Assembly: GCA_036362985.1 (NCBI GenBank)
Contig: JAYGXS010000001.1
Span: 37,949,735-38,013,734, forward strand
DNA: 64,000 nt
Origin: Ligula intestinalis
Taxonomy: Eukaryota; Platyhelminthes; Cestoda; Diphyllobothriidea; Diphyllobothriidae
Direction: 5' to 3'
The notes below the pieces were generated by a model. It was not told where the DNA came from, made no database searches, and worked only from the letters and a program-made list of their open reading frames with translations. A program made the position numbers and the translations under genes. Of the stretch, positions 8,600-20,400 are shown piece by piece. Numbering within the stretch: position 1 is the first letter of the stretch; each line of letters begins with the position of its first letter.

Positions 8600-11400
8600 G
8601 AAATGTAATTTGGAGGAAAGACGTTCTTTGGTAAAACGGAGCAAGTTTAGGGAATTTTCGACGCTAAATCCCGAGGTTGTCGTCAGACATGGGAAGGTAT
8701 GCGATTAACAAATGATGTCCACCCTCTTTTTATGAATTTTCATCGTGATATTTTCAATAGTGAACATGCCTTAATTCACTGTTGTTTTCCAGTCTCTCTT
8801 TCTAAAAAGCCCGATGTAAAATGCAATAACCTCGACTTTGGTAACGTGAACCATGAATTAGTAAATGATTTCATAAGTACCCTAGATTGGCATAGCATAT
8901 TTTCAACTAACGATCCCTACTTCTTCCAGGAGCTATTGCAAAACCTTACAGAAAATATTCAGGCTTAAGATTTTTAAATCAAATTCAGCTTCTTCAACTG
9001 TGCCACATTTTCTCCAAAATAGACTTAAGAAATTACAAAAACAACTTAAGGATACGTCTAATAGCTCTTTATCAGTTCACTTAAGAATAGCGCAAATATT
9101 TGAATTAGCGCTTAAAATAAGGCTCGCATGAGATAGGCGTAGAGAGGCCACAGCATTAAGTGATGCGAATCCTTCCAGATCAGTTGCTCAAGTCTTCCGT
9201 CTTCGGTCGGCTAAGCTTCAGAAAGTCATTCCACCCTTACTCAATGGCAACAATCATTTTATTACAGAGGATTTGGAGAAAGCAGCACTGCTAAATTCCT
9301 TTTTCGCCACGTGCTTTACCATCCAAACTAGCCCCACTCCTGTAATCCCCCTGCTGTGTGATTCAAATCTCAGTACCCTTAATTTCTCACCCGCTTGTAT
9401 TCAAAAAGAAATATGTCGTCTTAAAAATTCACATTCGGTAGGAACTGATAACATTCCAAACTCACTCATCAAACAATTAAGAGATTTCCCACCCTTACTG
9501 AGTAAGTTATTTTCAGTGTTTCTTGAGAATGGCTTTTTCCCGGACTACTGGAAAACTTCTATTTTAATTCCCGTATTTAAATCTGGTTCCCGATCAGATA
9601 TTAACAATTATCGCGGTGTTCATAAAACGCCCTCTCTGGCTAAACTCTTTGAAAAATTAATTGCCAAAAAATTACAGATTTCTGCATAAATAATAACATT
9701 CTCAGCTCCTCACAGCATGGCTTTTTACCGGACCGATCTTGTGAAACTTGTCACATGTCTTTTCTAAATCTACTTACTTCTCTTCGTAATGATCATCTAT
9801 CTGTGGTAGTTATCTATTTTGACCTTAGTAAAGCATTTGATAAAGTTCCTCACAGGAGGCTCCTAGCCAAACTAGAGGCTATAGGATTTCGTAGTCCACT
9901 TACTGACTTCATCAGATCTTATCTTTCAAATCGACAACAAAAGGTTTTAGTAGGATCCTCATACTCTACTCCTACCGCAATTTTGAGTGGTGTCCTTCAA
10001 GGTACCATGCTAGGTCCTCTGCTCTTTTTGCTTTACATAAATGATATCTCATTGAGTGTTAAACACCCCCAATCTTATATTTATGCAGATGATCTCAAGT
10101 GTGTTTACTCCTTCTCTAAATCTACGGCCGCGAGATGCTTAGAACAAATTCATTCTGATCTGCACGCTCTTTCGACGTGGAGCTCAACATGGCAGATGGA
10201 GTTCTCACCTTCTAAGTGCCGATATATGTGCTTCGGGCCTGAAAGGCTGCCACAACCTGTTATTTTTCAAGGTTACCCAATGACTGAATGTTCCAGTATC
10301 AAGGACCTAGGATTAAGCTACACCAATAAATTAGACCTTTCTCCTCACGCCGATAGAATTACAGCCAAAGCCGCACAGATTTGCGGCTTTATCTCTTATA
10401 ATTTCTATCTTCCTGAAATGAAATTAAGACTTTATCGTATGTTCGTTCTCCCCATCTTAGAATACTGTTGCCCCTTTTTCGGTCTCATGAATGAAGGTAG
10501 CCGTTCAAAAATTGAACAAATTCAAAAAAATTTCACACGAAAACTTTTGTATCCGACAGCTTCTAATACTTGCTACTCAAATAGGTGTCAATTAACAAAA
10601 CTAAGGTTCCTTTGGGTCAGGAGATTGGAAGCAGGCTTTTGTCTCCTTTTTCGGCTTAATAATTGCACAAATTTACCCAGGACTTCTGTCATTACCCCCG
10701 TCAGCCGTCCCTACAACCTAAAAAACTCGGCACTTGTTATACCCCCTCCTGCATCTTCCTCATGTAAACGCTCTTTGTTTTTTGCTTCCAGATATAGCTT
10801 TCTTTGGAATAACTTGCCAATCGAAATTAGGTCGTTAACTAGATTGTCTACTTTCAAACAGAGACTGCACATTTATCTTAACACTGACTCTATTAACCTT
10901 CGATTCTCCTCATGTTTTCCGAGCAGCTTTCTCCATGACCCCGAGAAAGGACCATTGGGAATTTAGAAGATCCGCTTGAAACTATTCTCTCTGCCTCGTG
11001 TCCCCCGAGAACCTAGATGTTTCCATTAACCACCGCTGAATCACACGAAGCCACGCGGAAGTACTCAGTCTAACATGTGGCAGTTTCGTTGAATACTCGC
11101 CTTCATCAGACCACATACACCTATTTCTGCTCTATTACTATCATCCTAAGCAGTTTTTTTCTCTTGCACACTTTTTTTAACTGCCATAATTTTTCGTTTT
11201 TAGTTCAAAATTACCTGCAAAACATTGCTAATGTTGCCCCAAAAGGACAATTTCTGCTGACATTATTACGACTTTCTACGTCTACTTGCACATATTGTCA
11301 AATTATTTTTTGAATTTTTATTTTTTTATTTTTTTAGAAATTAACTTTGTTTAGATAGTGCCGTACTGGCGCTGAAAAATATAAATTCCAAATTCCAATT
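8600..11400 (+). mobile_element. CR1-like LINE family 2, 5'-truncated and frameshifted
   Basis: Non-LTR retrotransposon encoding a reverse transcriptase for target-primed insertion. Three open pieces read in order: 8699-8968 (linker between endonuclease and RT), 9273-9689 (RT N-terminal part with NYRGVHKTPSLAKLFEKL) and 9755-10966. The last carries RT motif A (FDLSKAFD, residues 22-29), motif B (GVLQGTMLGPLLF) and the intact catalytic YADD (residues 110-113), followed by the connection region and a C-terminal block ending near 10966. A frameshift near 9680 separates the last two pieces, and several stops lie between 8968 and 9273. The endonuclease is missing. The 3' tail probably ends in the AAATTCCAAATTCCAATT stretch at about 11383-11400. 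Confidence 0.87.
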
Positions 11401-11431
11401 AAAAGTTCAAGAGTTTCGGTGCAATTACATA

Positions 11432-11555
11432 GTCATCTGGTGTGAAGGCTAATTGGCAGCTAAAATTTGCGTCAGTCCATGGTGGACAAATAAAGGTCAT
11501 CCAGTGTGTGCGCTAATTAGCAGTTGAAATTAACGTTAGTCCGTATTGATCACCT
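11432..11555. repeat. 64-bp direct tandem duplication
   Basis: Two diverged copies start at 11432 and 11496 with GTCATC(T/C)(G/A)GTGTG and share GCTAATT(G/A)GCAG and GTCAGTCC/GTTAGTCC words in register. They lie just downstream of the stop codon of the Penelope-like relic (in its orientation). Confidence 0.65.
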
Positions 11556-11571
11556 GTCGTCCCTTCCATCT

Positions 11572-12425
11572 TTATTTGAGATGTTTATACAGTCCATTCA
11601 ACTCGATATGTCGGCTGATGTATGAATTATCGGAGTGCATGATCTCAAGTAATTCTCGAGCTTTTTCAAAGGGGCAAAATCCGACGATGTTGGTTTTGTC
11701 CCGCAGGATGTACAGCGTTGGCACTTGAATTAGCTGTCGGTTTATGCGCCACTTTTTTGTATTTCTGCAAGTGCCTTTTAAGGACTTTATACACGGTCAT
11801 TATACAAGTAAGGATTCGCCATGTATTTTATTTTGGTATTTAAGTAAAAATATCTAGTTCCGTTTTCGTGATTTTTGTTGTTTCACGCATCGGTATACAA
11901 AGTCTCAGGAGTAACTACTGCGGGAAAACAAATTAAACGGATAATTAAGCTCTATTCAGAGGGCTTATTGGTCAGAGTAGCGTGTCTTCACGTGGCGTAA
12001 AAGATTGCAAGCCGCACTTTTTTGATAGATGGGGTTGTTGTTCTCAAAGTTAAGAATAACTTCCGCGTATGTGTCTTCACGGTAACCGGACATTCTTAAT
12101 GTTCCGTCAGTTTTATCGCTGTGCAATAACACCCAGAAACGGGATTTTATTGTTAACCATCGTCTCGAACGTGAATTGAATTGCCGGAATGGTTAGGTTG
12201 ATGGTGTTGCTGAGCATTTCTAGTTGGTCCTTTTTAACAACGACAAATTTGTCGTCTGCATTTCGTACCCACAAATTGGGGTTAACCAATGGAAGATTCG
12301 TCGATTCTACGTTCTGCATTGTTAATTCGGCAAGGAATGCAGATATTGATGACCCCATTAGAGTTCTTCTAATTGTTGATAGTATTAGTCATATAAACAT
12401 TGGTTTACAGTCCGAGACGTACTAG
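11572..12425 (-). pseudogene. Penelope-like element relic (RT plus C-terminal tail)
   Basis: The minus-strand translation from about 12420 carries a Penelope-type RT signature: a remnant resembling Y-QQ-E-L just before MGSSISAF (normally MGSPISGF), then the catalytic region as RNADDKFVVVKKDQ (usual form R-VDD-FVV), then PAIQFTFE and IPFLGV. It continues through DGTLRMSGYRED and LLRHVKTRYSD to about 11950. After a decayed stretch, the extreme C-terminus is readable: TNIVGF, KARELLEIMHSDNSYISRHI, stop at 11572-11574. That tail matches the end of the GIY-YIG region of such elements, but the GIY-YIG core itself is not discernible. Frameshifts near 12358 and stops after 11985 make it inactive. Confidence 0.78.
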
Positions 12426-14271
12426 TTTAAGCAAGGCAGCTGCAGGAATCTTCGTTTCGTAGGTCTATAGGACTTACTCTGTGCATTACCTCGCTGCATC
12501 AAATGGCGTAGAGGCTCTGAAACGATGCTGGACGAGGCCATTATCTCATCCTCGGGGATTGTGATCCCCTCTGTTCCTACAGAAACCCGTAGATTTCTGA
12601 ATTGATGTTCCACAATCCCTCATAAGCAGATGTAGTTCACGGACTAAGCAGTTAACTTTTTTGATGTTCGGTCCACGAATTAATGAGACTATCGGTTTGT
12701 GAACTCTGGATTATACGTATATCTTGGCTACGGTTGCTTCAGATTGTTTCAGGGATTTTGCAATATCCTAACAGTAGTTTCGTCCCTTTAAGACGTTTCA
12801 GCACTTCGTCAATTGATGATATCTGCGTCTTCGTAGGGTCTGTGGAACTTTGTTGCTGAAATCTATTTTAATAGCAACAGTACCTTCTGCTTGTTGTCTG
12901 ATTTGTTGAAGATAGTAGTTAAGCCGAAGATGTGCTTTAAAAGTAAACCTCATTAAATTTTTAGTAACGGGCGTATGGGGATATTTTCCTCAATTTTAAG
13001 TTCCTAGGTGCTTTTTATTATTCAGGGATAGTGAGGAACCCTTTTTAGGCTTGGACTGTAGGCTTTTGGGTTGCAAAACGTTCATCATCGTTGAGGTATC
13101 TCGCTGGTCAACCAGAGGTTTCTGAGTAAGCCGCATAGCTGTCGACTTACATGATAATATGAGCTAGTTCAACGGAATGCTACAGGTGGCTTCAAGTTTT
13201 TTCTTTTCAACGCAGCATAGTAGATACCATTACTTAATTTCTTTCGTTCATCTCGGTTTGCAATTATGAGACTAGCTAACAGTCGTTTGCAGTTAGCAGC
13301 GTAGTTCTTTTAACGGACCAGTAACCCAACTGCGCAGACAACCACCGTGTTCGATGGCTGCTATTATACTGGACCAAACCGTTCTAAAAAGTGGTGCACT
13401 GACACGTTAGAATGAATTTCCATGAGCTTAATTTACGTGTTTTCTGTCGCAGAACGCTTTTGGGAAGCAAGTCAAGCTTCCGCGTTTAATGGCCTGTAGG
13501 AAATCTAACGGAACAAATTGCTCTTTCTAGGTGTCTTAATATGCTATTAGTTCCTGTTAAACTAAAATATATGAGTAACACCTTTCGCCTGGCTCCAGGG
13601 CCAAAGAAATTAATCTATTCTCGTAGTTCAGCCGAATACCTGGTAAGCGTTTGCAGAAGCCGTTACGTACCCCACTGTAGCAACGAAACTTAAACGGTGA
13701 ATTTGTCAAATTATGTGGGTGCAAGAGATTGATTCACTTGAACATAGACGAATAAATCTACCACTTGACTATTTTCAGTATTTAGCAGATAGAAATTCAG
13801 GACGAATATCCTTTTTGTAACGTTAATCCATGTTTTCTCTATATACATTATCCATCTTAACTATAAAGCCAGCCAGTGTCAGTGGAAGACATTACTCCAT
13901 GTTCTTTTTATATTGAGAATTCCTGCGGAAAATGACCTCTATACTGAGTCATACCGCAGTATGGTTATATTTTTTAAACAGGACAACTACATGTTAAGAC
14001 GATCTAAAGGCAGTTTTTATTAGGGCATCCATTCAATAATTAAGGGTTGTGTGTGTTCAGAAATGCTTATTAATTTCAGCCTTTGTGGGACATGAATAAT
14101 TATTCATATCCTAACACAAGAAACCTAAACGTTGTTTTAATATCTCAATATAGATTCCTGAGGTTAACCCGCCACTTACGGATCTTTTGAAGGTTTTTTT
14201 CTGATCTCGCGCTCCTGATAGTCTGGTGATTGGGATTCTCTGTATTTTCATGTGCTCCAAAAACCGTGAAC
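12426..14271. other. Presumed upstream region of Robo; no gene recognised
   Basis: AT-leaning DNA. Part of 12426-12900 may be further 5' remains of the Penelope-like relic, but I could not follow it. No promoter, upstream exon or trans-splice site can be assigned with confidence. Confidence 0.4.
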
Positions 14272-17250
14272 ATGTCTTTTCTTTGCCTTTTCCTTACGTT
14301 TTGCCTTACCTGCACTTCAGCGTTAGCTTTTGAGGAAAAACCAACAATTACCCATGGCCCGACAGAGACGTTTGGGCTCGATAACCAACCTGTTACCCTT
14401 CAGTGTAGAATTCGCGGTACACAATTGAAAAAATTATCCTGGTATCAAAACAACACATTGATCGACAATTCCCCACTATTTCATATCGAAACAAAGACCC
14501 TTGCTGATGGATTGGTTGCAAGTGAACTTTCCACTCAACTGTCTGAGAATACTGTGGGGAGTTTCTATTGCAATGCAAGTAACTCAGCTGGATGGGTCTC
14601 ATCTACACCAGCTCAGCTAAAGATTGCGTTTATGGACGACAACTTTGTCTTGCAGCCTATGCCGAAGACCGTGAATATTGGTGAAACGGTTCTATTTGCC
14701 TGTCAACCCCCCAATGCTTCACCAAAACCTTCGGTCGTGTGGCTTAAAGATGGCAAAGAAGTAACCGCCTCAGTCCGTGTACAAATCCTTGATAGTGGCA
14801 GTTTGCGTATTGAACAGGTAACCTGGACCGATGCCGGTGTATACTGGTGCGTCGCGTCCTCCTTAGCTTTTCAGAGAATAAGTGAAAAGGTTCCTCTTAC
14901 TGTCAGACAACGACCTTACTTTGTTGTTGCCCCGGCTAGCCAATTTGTTCCGTTGAACGGAATACTTGAACTTACTTGCAAAGTCGCTGGTGAGCCCCAA
15001 CCTTTGGTCATGTGGAAACGTGATCCTCCTGTCCCAATCATTCCTTCCAACCGTGCCACGCTTCTTTCAGACGGTTCACTTCGGATTGTTAACGTACAGC
15101 CCGAAGATGTAGGAAACTATATTTGTCAAGCGAGTAGCGAGGGAGGCGTGGTTGAGGCTGTTGCTCGTGTTGACATCATTAGTTCGCCTGGGTTTACTTC
15201 AACGCCACCAGGGCTTGTAGTTACTCTCGAGGGCACTACTATCCAACTCCCCTGTGCAGCATCGGGCTCACCAACTCCGGAGCTCCGTTGGATTCGTAAA
15301 GATACTTCGAATTATTACGTCGGTGGAATAATGACTTCATCTGATAGAATAACTACCAGTGATACTGGGTCGCTTATAATTAAATCTGCTCGCATATCAG
15401 ACGCCGGGACTTACGAATGCAGAGCTTCCTCGGCAGTCGGGTTGACAAGGACCACAACCAAATTGCATGTCAGACCCAATCCAAGCCTTTTCCCAGGCCG
15501 AGTTGGAGCAGTTTCTTCTCCTCTTATAAGACTGTCCAGGCGAGATCCTCCGGATATGGTCAAGTTTCTTTGTTCCGTCCCGGATGATTCTGGATTTGCA
15601 AAGTATATGTCCATTACCAGCGCAAATGACACCGAACATGCTGCGCAGTCCTTTCCGTTCGCGTCCTATGACCTCCGTTGGTACAAAGGTGATCAGGATC
15701 TTTCTTTGAACCTGCATCCAAATAACCGTTATGCGGTAGAACCGGATGGTTCCCTTGTTATACACCCCTTGATGGACATAGATGCTGTCAACTACACGTG
15801 CTCGGTGACTTCTTTGGTGAGCAAACGTCTCGCAGTGTGGGATGTTCGCTTAATGTTTGATGCTACGCCTTCTCAACATTTCGTGCCAACTACCTCCTTT
15901 CATTTAATTCCTCCCGCTCCCTTCGGTTTGCAAGTACTTGCTGTTGGAGATTCTTGGATTTCTTTGAAATGGAAACATGATGGGAATCTGCAGGACCGTT
16001 TCCAGGTCTTCTTTTTACTTCAGACGCCAAGTACAAGCTATATTTCGCCTTCCGAAAACTCCATGCGAGTGAACATTGCTGGTGAACAAACCCGAAAATA
16101 CCAGTTTGACTACTGGGAACTTGCAAAAGAGTCTACATCTGAGAGGAGATTTCATTTGCAAGACCTCCTACCTGACAGTGGATACTGGATTGAAGTGCGA
16201 GCATTTAATACATATGGGTGGAGTCAAGGTTCAATTTTTCCCCGTCCTATCTACACTCAGGTGTCTTCATTCGTTATCTTTCCAAATGCATTTCCCAATT
16301 CCGACTCGCCAGAGGTTTCAAATGCGCTCATAGATAAGCCGAAAGGTGGTCGTCTCGCGCAAGACTTCCAGGACATGGCTGCTCGTATGCATGCAATTGC
16401 GTTTCCCCGCGTTTCCGCTCGAAGTTTGAGCTCTTCCGAAGTACTTGTTAGTTGGACAATTAAGGGATCAAGTGGAGCACTGAAACTTATTGATGGATTT
16501 TTGATCTCAGCCAAACCAGTATTTATGTCGCGATGCTTAGCAGCGGCAACCTCGAATATAAAAGCCAACAGAGGCGTCAGTGCGCAACATTGGACATTTG
16601 GTGGAGGCAACACATTCTTAAATGACAGAGCCCATTGCAGTTTCCGTAATGAATTTTTTCTCGAAAAAATTCATCAAGATGCTTTGCTAAGTGGTGTCGG
16701 ACACATGCCAGCTTCTACGTCGTCCGGAAATGAGACCTCAAATCGTGCCAAACCTATTCCCGACCGCACGGTTCTTGTGCCCCGCTCTGTCTCACGCGAA
16801 GATCCCACCAGTGGAGCTGTGATTGGAGACTTACACCCATTCTCTTGCTACGAGGTTTCTGTGAAGGCGTTTAAGAACGATTTCACTTACGGCAAGATTT
16901 GGAGCCGCGAAACCCAAGCTGAACTCGTTTTAAGTCTGGATTCTACACCTAGTCAAGCTCCACAACTTCGGTCCGCCAGCTGGTTATCTGGACATATGGA
17001 TACCAAATCAGGCAACAGGGCTTCACAAGTTTCAGTTGACCTGACTTTCATGGGAACATCCCAAAACTTCAATTCACGCTCATATGGATCTCCGTCAAAC
17101 CGCTCGATATTTGGCAGTTCGTACCAGATAAGTTCTCACGGGATTCGGCTCAACTGGGCTCCTTTGGACCTTCACGTTTCCCATGGAGCCCTCCTGGGTT
17201 ATTCTATACACATAATCGCCAACGAATCGGAATTCAGTCAGTCAAAGAAG
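14272..17250 (+). CDS. robo: Roundabout (Robo) receptor, first visible coding exon (ectodomain)
   Basis: Type I membrane receptor of the Robo family. Known members bind the secreted ligand Slit and steer growing axons and migrating cells. The start chosen is ATG 14272 (purine at -3), which gives a clean signal peptide (residues 1-19, cleavage after ALA); the upstream TTG at 14230 would put 14 non-signal residues in front. Five Ig domains follow with their Cys/Trp/Cys triads: Ig1 C45-W57-C100, Ig2 C144-W157-C193, Ig3 C236-W248-C285, Ig4 C328-W340-C383, Ig5 C434-W470-C510. Then come Fn3-1 (about 547-664), Fn3-2 (about 709-885, with a long inserted loop near 752-845) and the start of Fn3-3 (from about 890). 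The exon is exactly 993 codons and ends AAG/GTAACA at 17250/17251. The 5 Ig + 3 Fn3 layout is diagnostic of Robo. Non-coding 5' exons may exist. Confidence 0.93.
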
Positions 17251-19049
17251 GTAACATAAAATTATTTTTGTTTCACTTGAATTGTTTTTTCAATTACTAC
17301 TCACTGGGGACTTTTTATTTAACTGTTTTGGATGACAAGACCGCAAGACTGGCAAGACCGCAAATAGTACTGACGGAGAGCATTGATGGGTATTAAGGCG
17401 AAACGTACTAACATTATATTACTAATGACTTCTGGTACCTATGTGCATGTTATCCTTTACTATGGGTTGTAAAGGTGAGGTTCCGGCACCACAACTAAAA
17501 CTGTCTACTTTCGCCAGAAAGGAGCCCACTGATTTATTCTAGATTCTGTTTTATTACCCACATCAGCCAAATACAGCACACTCCTCAGATTGGGAAGAGT
17601 TAGACTTTTAATCTGGACATTCTTCTCCAGCTTAAATGTCTTCTTTGGAGATAGAAAAATCGGCACCCGTTACAAAGGCACGTAGATATAGGACTTTTTT
17701 GAAACTCATGCATGTTTTTGGTACTAAGGCAATTGAGCGTAATTCAACAAGCTTTGTGCGTTCAATATTACTCAACCATTGAGCAATGAATCTAAAACTT
17801 AAACCTTAATCGGGTTCGCATACTCACTGAAGTTGTGATAATTACACTTATTAGTTCTGTGTGTTGCAGCTTCACGAAGAATATTTGAAGAAGAACTTGA
17901 TAAATTGCCTGCTAACGCCAGTCCCACCTAGTCCCCTCTAGCCCCGCGGGGAGAATAAGCGAAACCAATGACCATCCTACATTTTAACCTCAAAGACCAT
18001 TTTTGGCTGATTGTGCATATTTAAAATTACAAACCGACTGAAATCTAGGAATAAGTTTACGTACAAAAGCATATTTGGGAAAGATTAAAGTGTGAGTAAT
18101 TATCGAATGGGCTTCGCATTTATTCAGACTTGTTGGTTTATTTGTTTTCTATGACAAGTATCACTCGTAGTTAGCTTACTGAAGTAGCGTATTTTCTGTG
18201 GTTTGTATCGCATCTATATTAAACAATTTTATAAGTTACTTATAAAGCATGCGTATTAGAAAGGGTGCTTTTTTCTGTTTTTGGTAGAAATTTCTTTACA
18301 CAGTTTGACGGACGTCAAAGTATATTCGCATGATATTAAAATAATACGGAAAGGCCATCGAGACACATGCGTAAATTTAAAATATCGGGTCTTTTTTCGA
18401 GGACTGTCGGGTCCATTAAAATTTATCTACCGAGGCCTTCTGTACCTTCGTATATCCAGAGGTTTAACTTTTTACCAGACCTCTAGCAAAAAGGTCATCA
18501 CTCAGAGGGGCACTAAATAGTAGTGGGAAGATGTACATATGTTTGATCAGTGGAATTACCCTGGTCAGCTGCGAAAATGTCAATTTCATGTCAGAATAGT
18601 ATTCTGTAGAGGCGTTTCCCATGCACACCTTTTCGTATCTTTGTTTAAAATCCCTGTAAAAGTCTCACGACTGTCTTCTTTGTGCTCGGTGTTGACCCAC
18701 CATCGCGAATTTGAAAAAGAGGCAGTTGCTGTGTCTGCGCGTGCACGGTGATGCACGGTTAGAAAAAATCTTCCGAGTCCCCTCAGTGCATTGGGCCAAA
18801 TCCGACGACAGTTGGCCCGTGTTACCAGGACTTACCTGGGCAAAGGGCTTTATTTCCTTTCGGTCACCGTGTACGGACAGGCTTACTTTTTTTACTCGTG
18901 ATAACTCGGTCCTCGGAATTTACCCATAATACTCTTAAGGAGTACGTGAACCTTGGTTGGCAGGGCTCCTGCACAACGAACTGCACAACGAACTGGCTCA
19001 CCCTGGTCGACGAAATCGCCGCCATTTTTGTAGAATGAAAAATGAATAC

Positions 19050-19245
19050 TCATTGATGAACGTTCACCGGCTGCTTACGGAACTTACTTGTCCCGCTCTG
19101 GCTTGGGTCTTATTTCTCGGACCCTGACAGCAGCCGTACCGACTAGTACTCTAGACAGATAGTCTTGCCGGCAAATACAGGAGGGTTGGAATGGCTATTA
19201 GCCGTCGTCAGCCAGTCATACCCAACTCCAAGGGGTGCATCACTT
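19050..19245 (-). repeat. SINE-like repeat C, minus strand
   Basis: Read on the minus strand it has GGGTATGACTGGCTGACGA, GGCTAATAGCCATTCC, then AGAGCGGGACAAG and TGAACGTTCATCAATGA. These words recur in the same order at 56985-57300 and in part at 31318-31480 and 32455-32900. The tRNA-like head is missing in this copy. Confidence 0.65.
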
Positions 19246-20324
19246 GAAGTTTGAAACGGCGACCATTTTTTATCATATAACCATTGAAAAATGATGATGA
19301 AATGTTCAGAGACGTTCGAAGAACTTTATAGAGAAACGCGCTGATGGATTATGACTGGCGTCAACTGGACGCAGTTTCGTTGGACAAATGTCGGCACGCT
19401 ATTTACAGAACAAATCTCTTCAAAGGGCAGAGTTTAGTTTGCAGGTAATTAGGATTGACCGCTCATGGAGCCGTCCTCGTAATCTGGCTATCATTTTACG
19501 AAAGTCCAAAAAAATACCACAGGATTAGAGTATTTGTAATTCTATCTAGACAAACAGGAATCTCCTTTGAGCCACCAAAATTTCAACAGCCCCCTATGTT
19601 GGCTCCAGAAACTTCGCCGTTCAACGATCCAACGGATCCCACCAAAATATCATTTTCCCCTTTTATTGCCTAAAAGTCACCTTCCTTACCAACCTGTAGA
19701 AAATTCTCCTCTCGACACTACTTCTATCGAATTCTGACTGGCTAGCTTTGATCCTCATTCGCCCGTCGCATTCCATTGTAACCCTAGGGTGGCCAGATGC
19801 CAAGCGGGTCATTCAAAAAATGACTGCTAGCTAACTTTAACTCCCAGCACGTTGACTAAATACGAGAGCAACCGATTGCTGAGGGCACTGTTCTATGACT
19901 ACAATTTATGCGCATATTCACAAATCTAGGTCAACTTTACAGGTAAGAACTGCGACGAAATTGTGTAGGATTTCATAAGACAAAGAGAAAGAAAAATGGA
20001 TTTATTTGATAGTTGTAACCGCATGCTATCTCACGTGGTGCTGATGCTGGCGAAAGACCCTAGCCACACTCGTTTGCAAGCTCGGCTAGGTCCCGAGCCA
20101 CCTGCTTTCGAAAAGACATTGCGTGCGGCTACCAGGGGTTTTCTTCTGGCCGTCGCCGACTGCTTCGTCACACTGCCGCCACACTGCCTTTCCCCCAGTA
20201 TAAGGATGCTAACTTGAACCGAAGCATACTCTCCGGAAGTACTCTAAGGACGTGCTAGACCACGGCCAACGAACAATGCGAAGGAAAAGACGAGTTACCG
20301 CAATATGTTAACAAGTAGACTTGA

Positions 20325-20400
20325 TTGCTGGAACAAGAGTTCTATTCACCTGAGGTGACGACGTCCTTCTTACTCATAATTACAGCTGTCAGCAGATAAT
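20325..20400 (+). repeat. Fragment of fold-back repeat E
   Basis: GATTGCTGGAACAAGAGTTC followed by TATTCACCTGA matches, with divergence, the head of the repeats at 25494, 26760 and 24885. Confidence 0.5.

Noticed and set aside
14230..14271. Extended N-terminus of Robo from a TTG
   Set aside because: TTG is not a normal eukaryotic start, and the extension would precede a perfect signal peptide; ATG 14272 is used instead.
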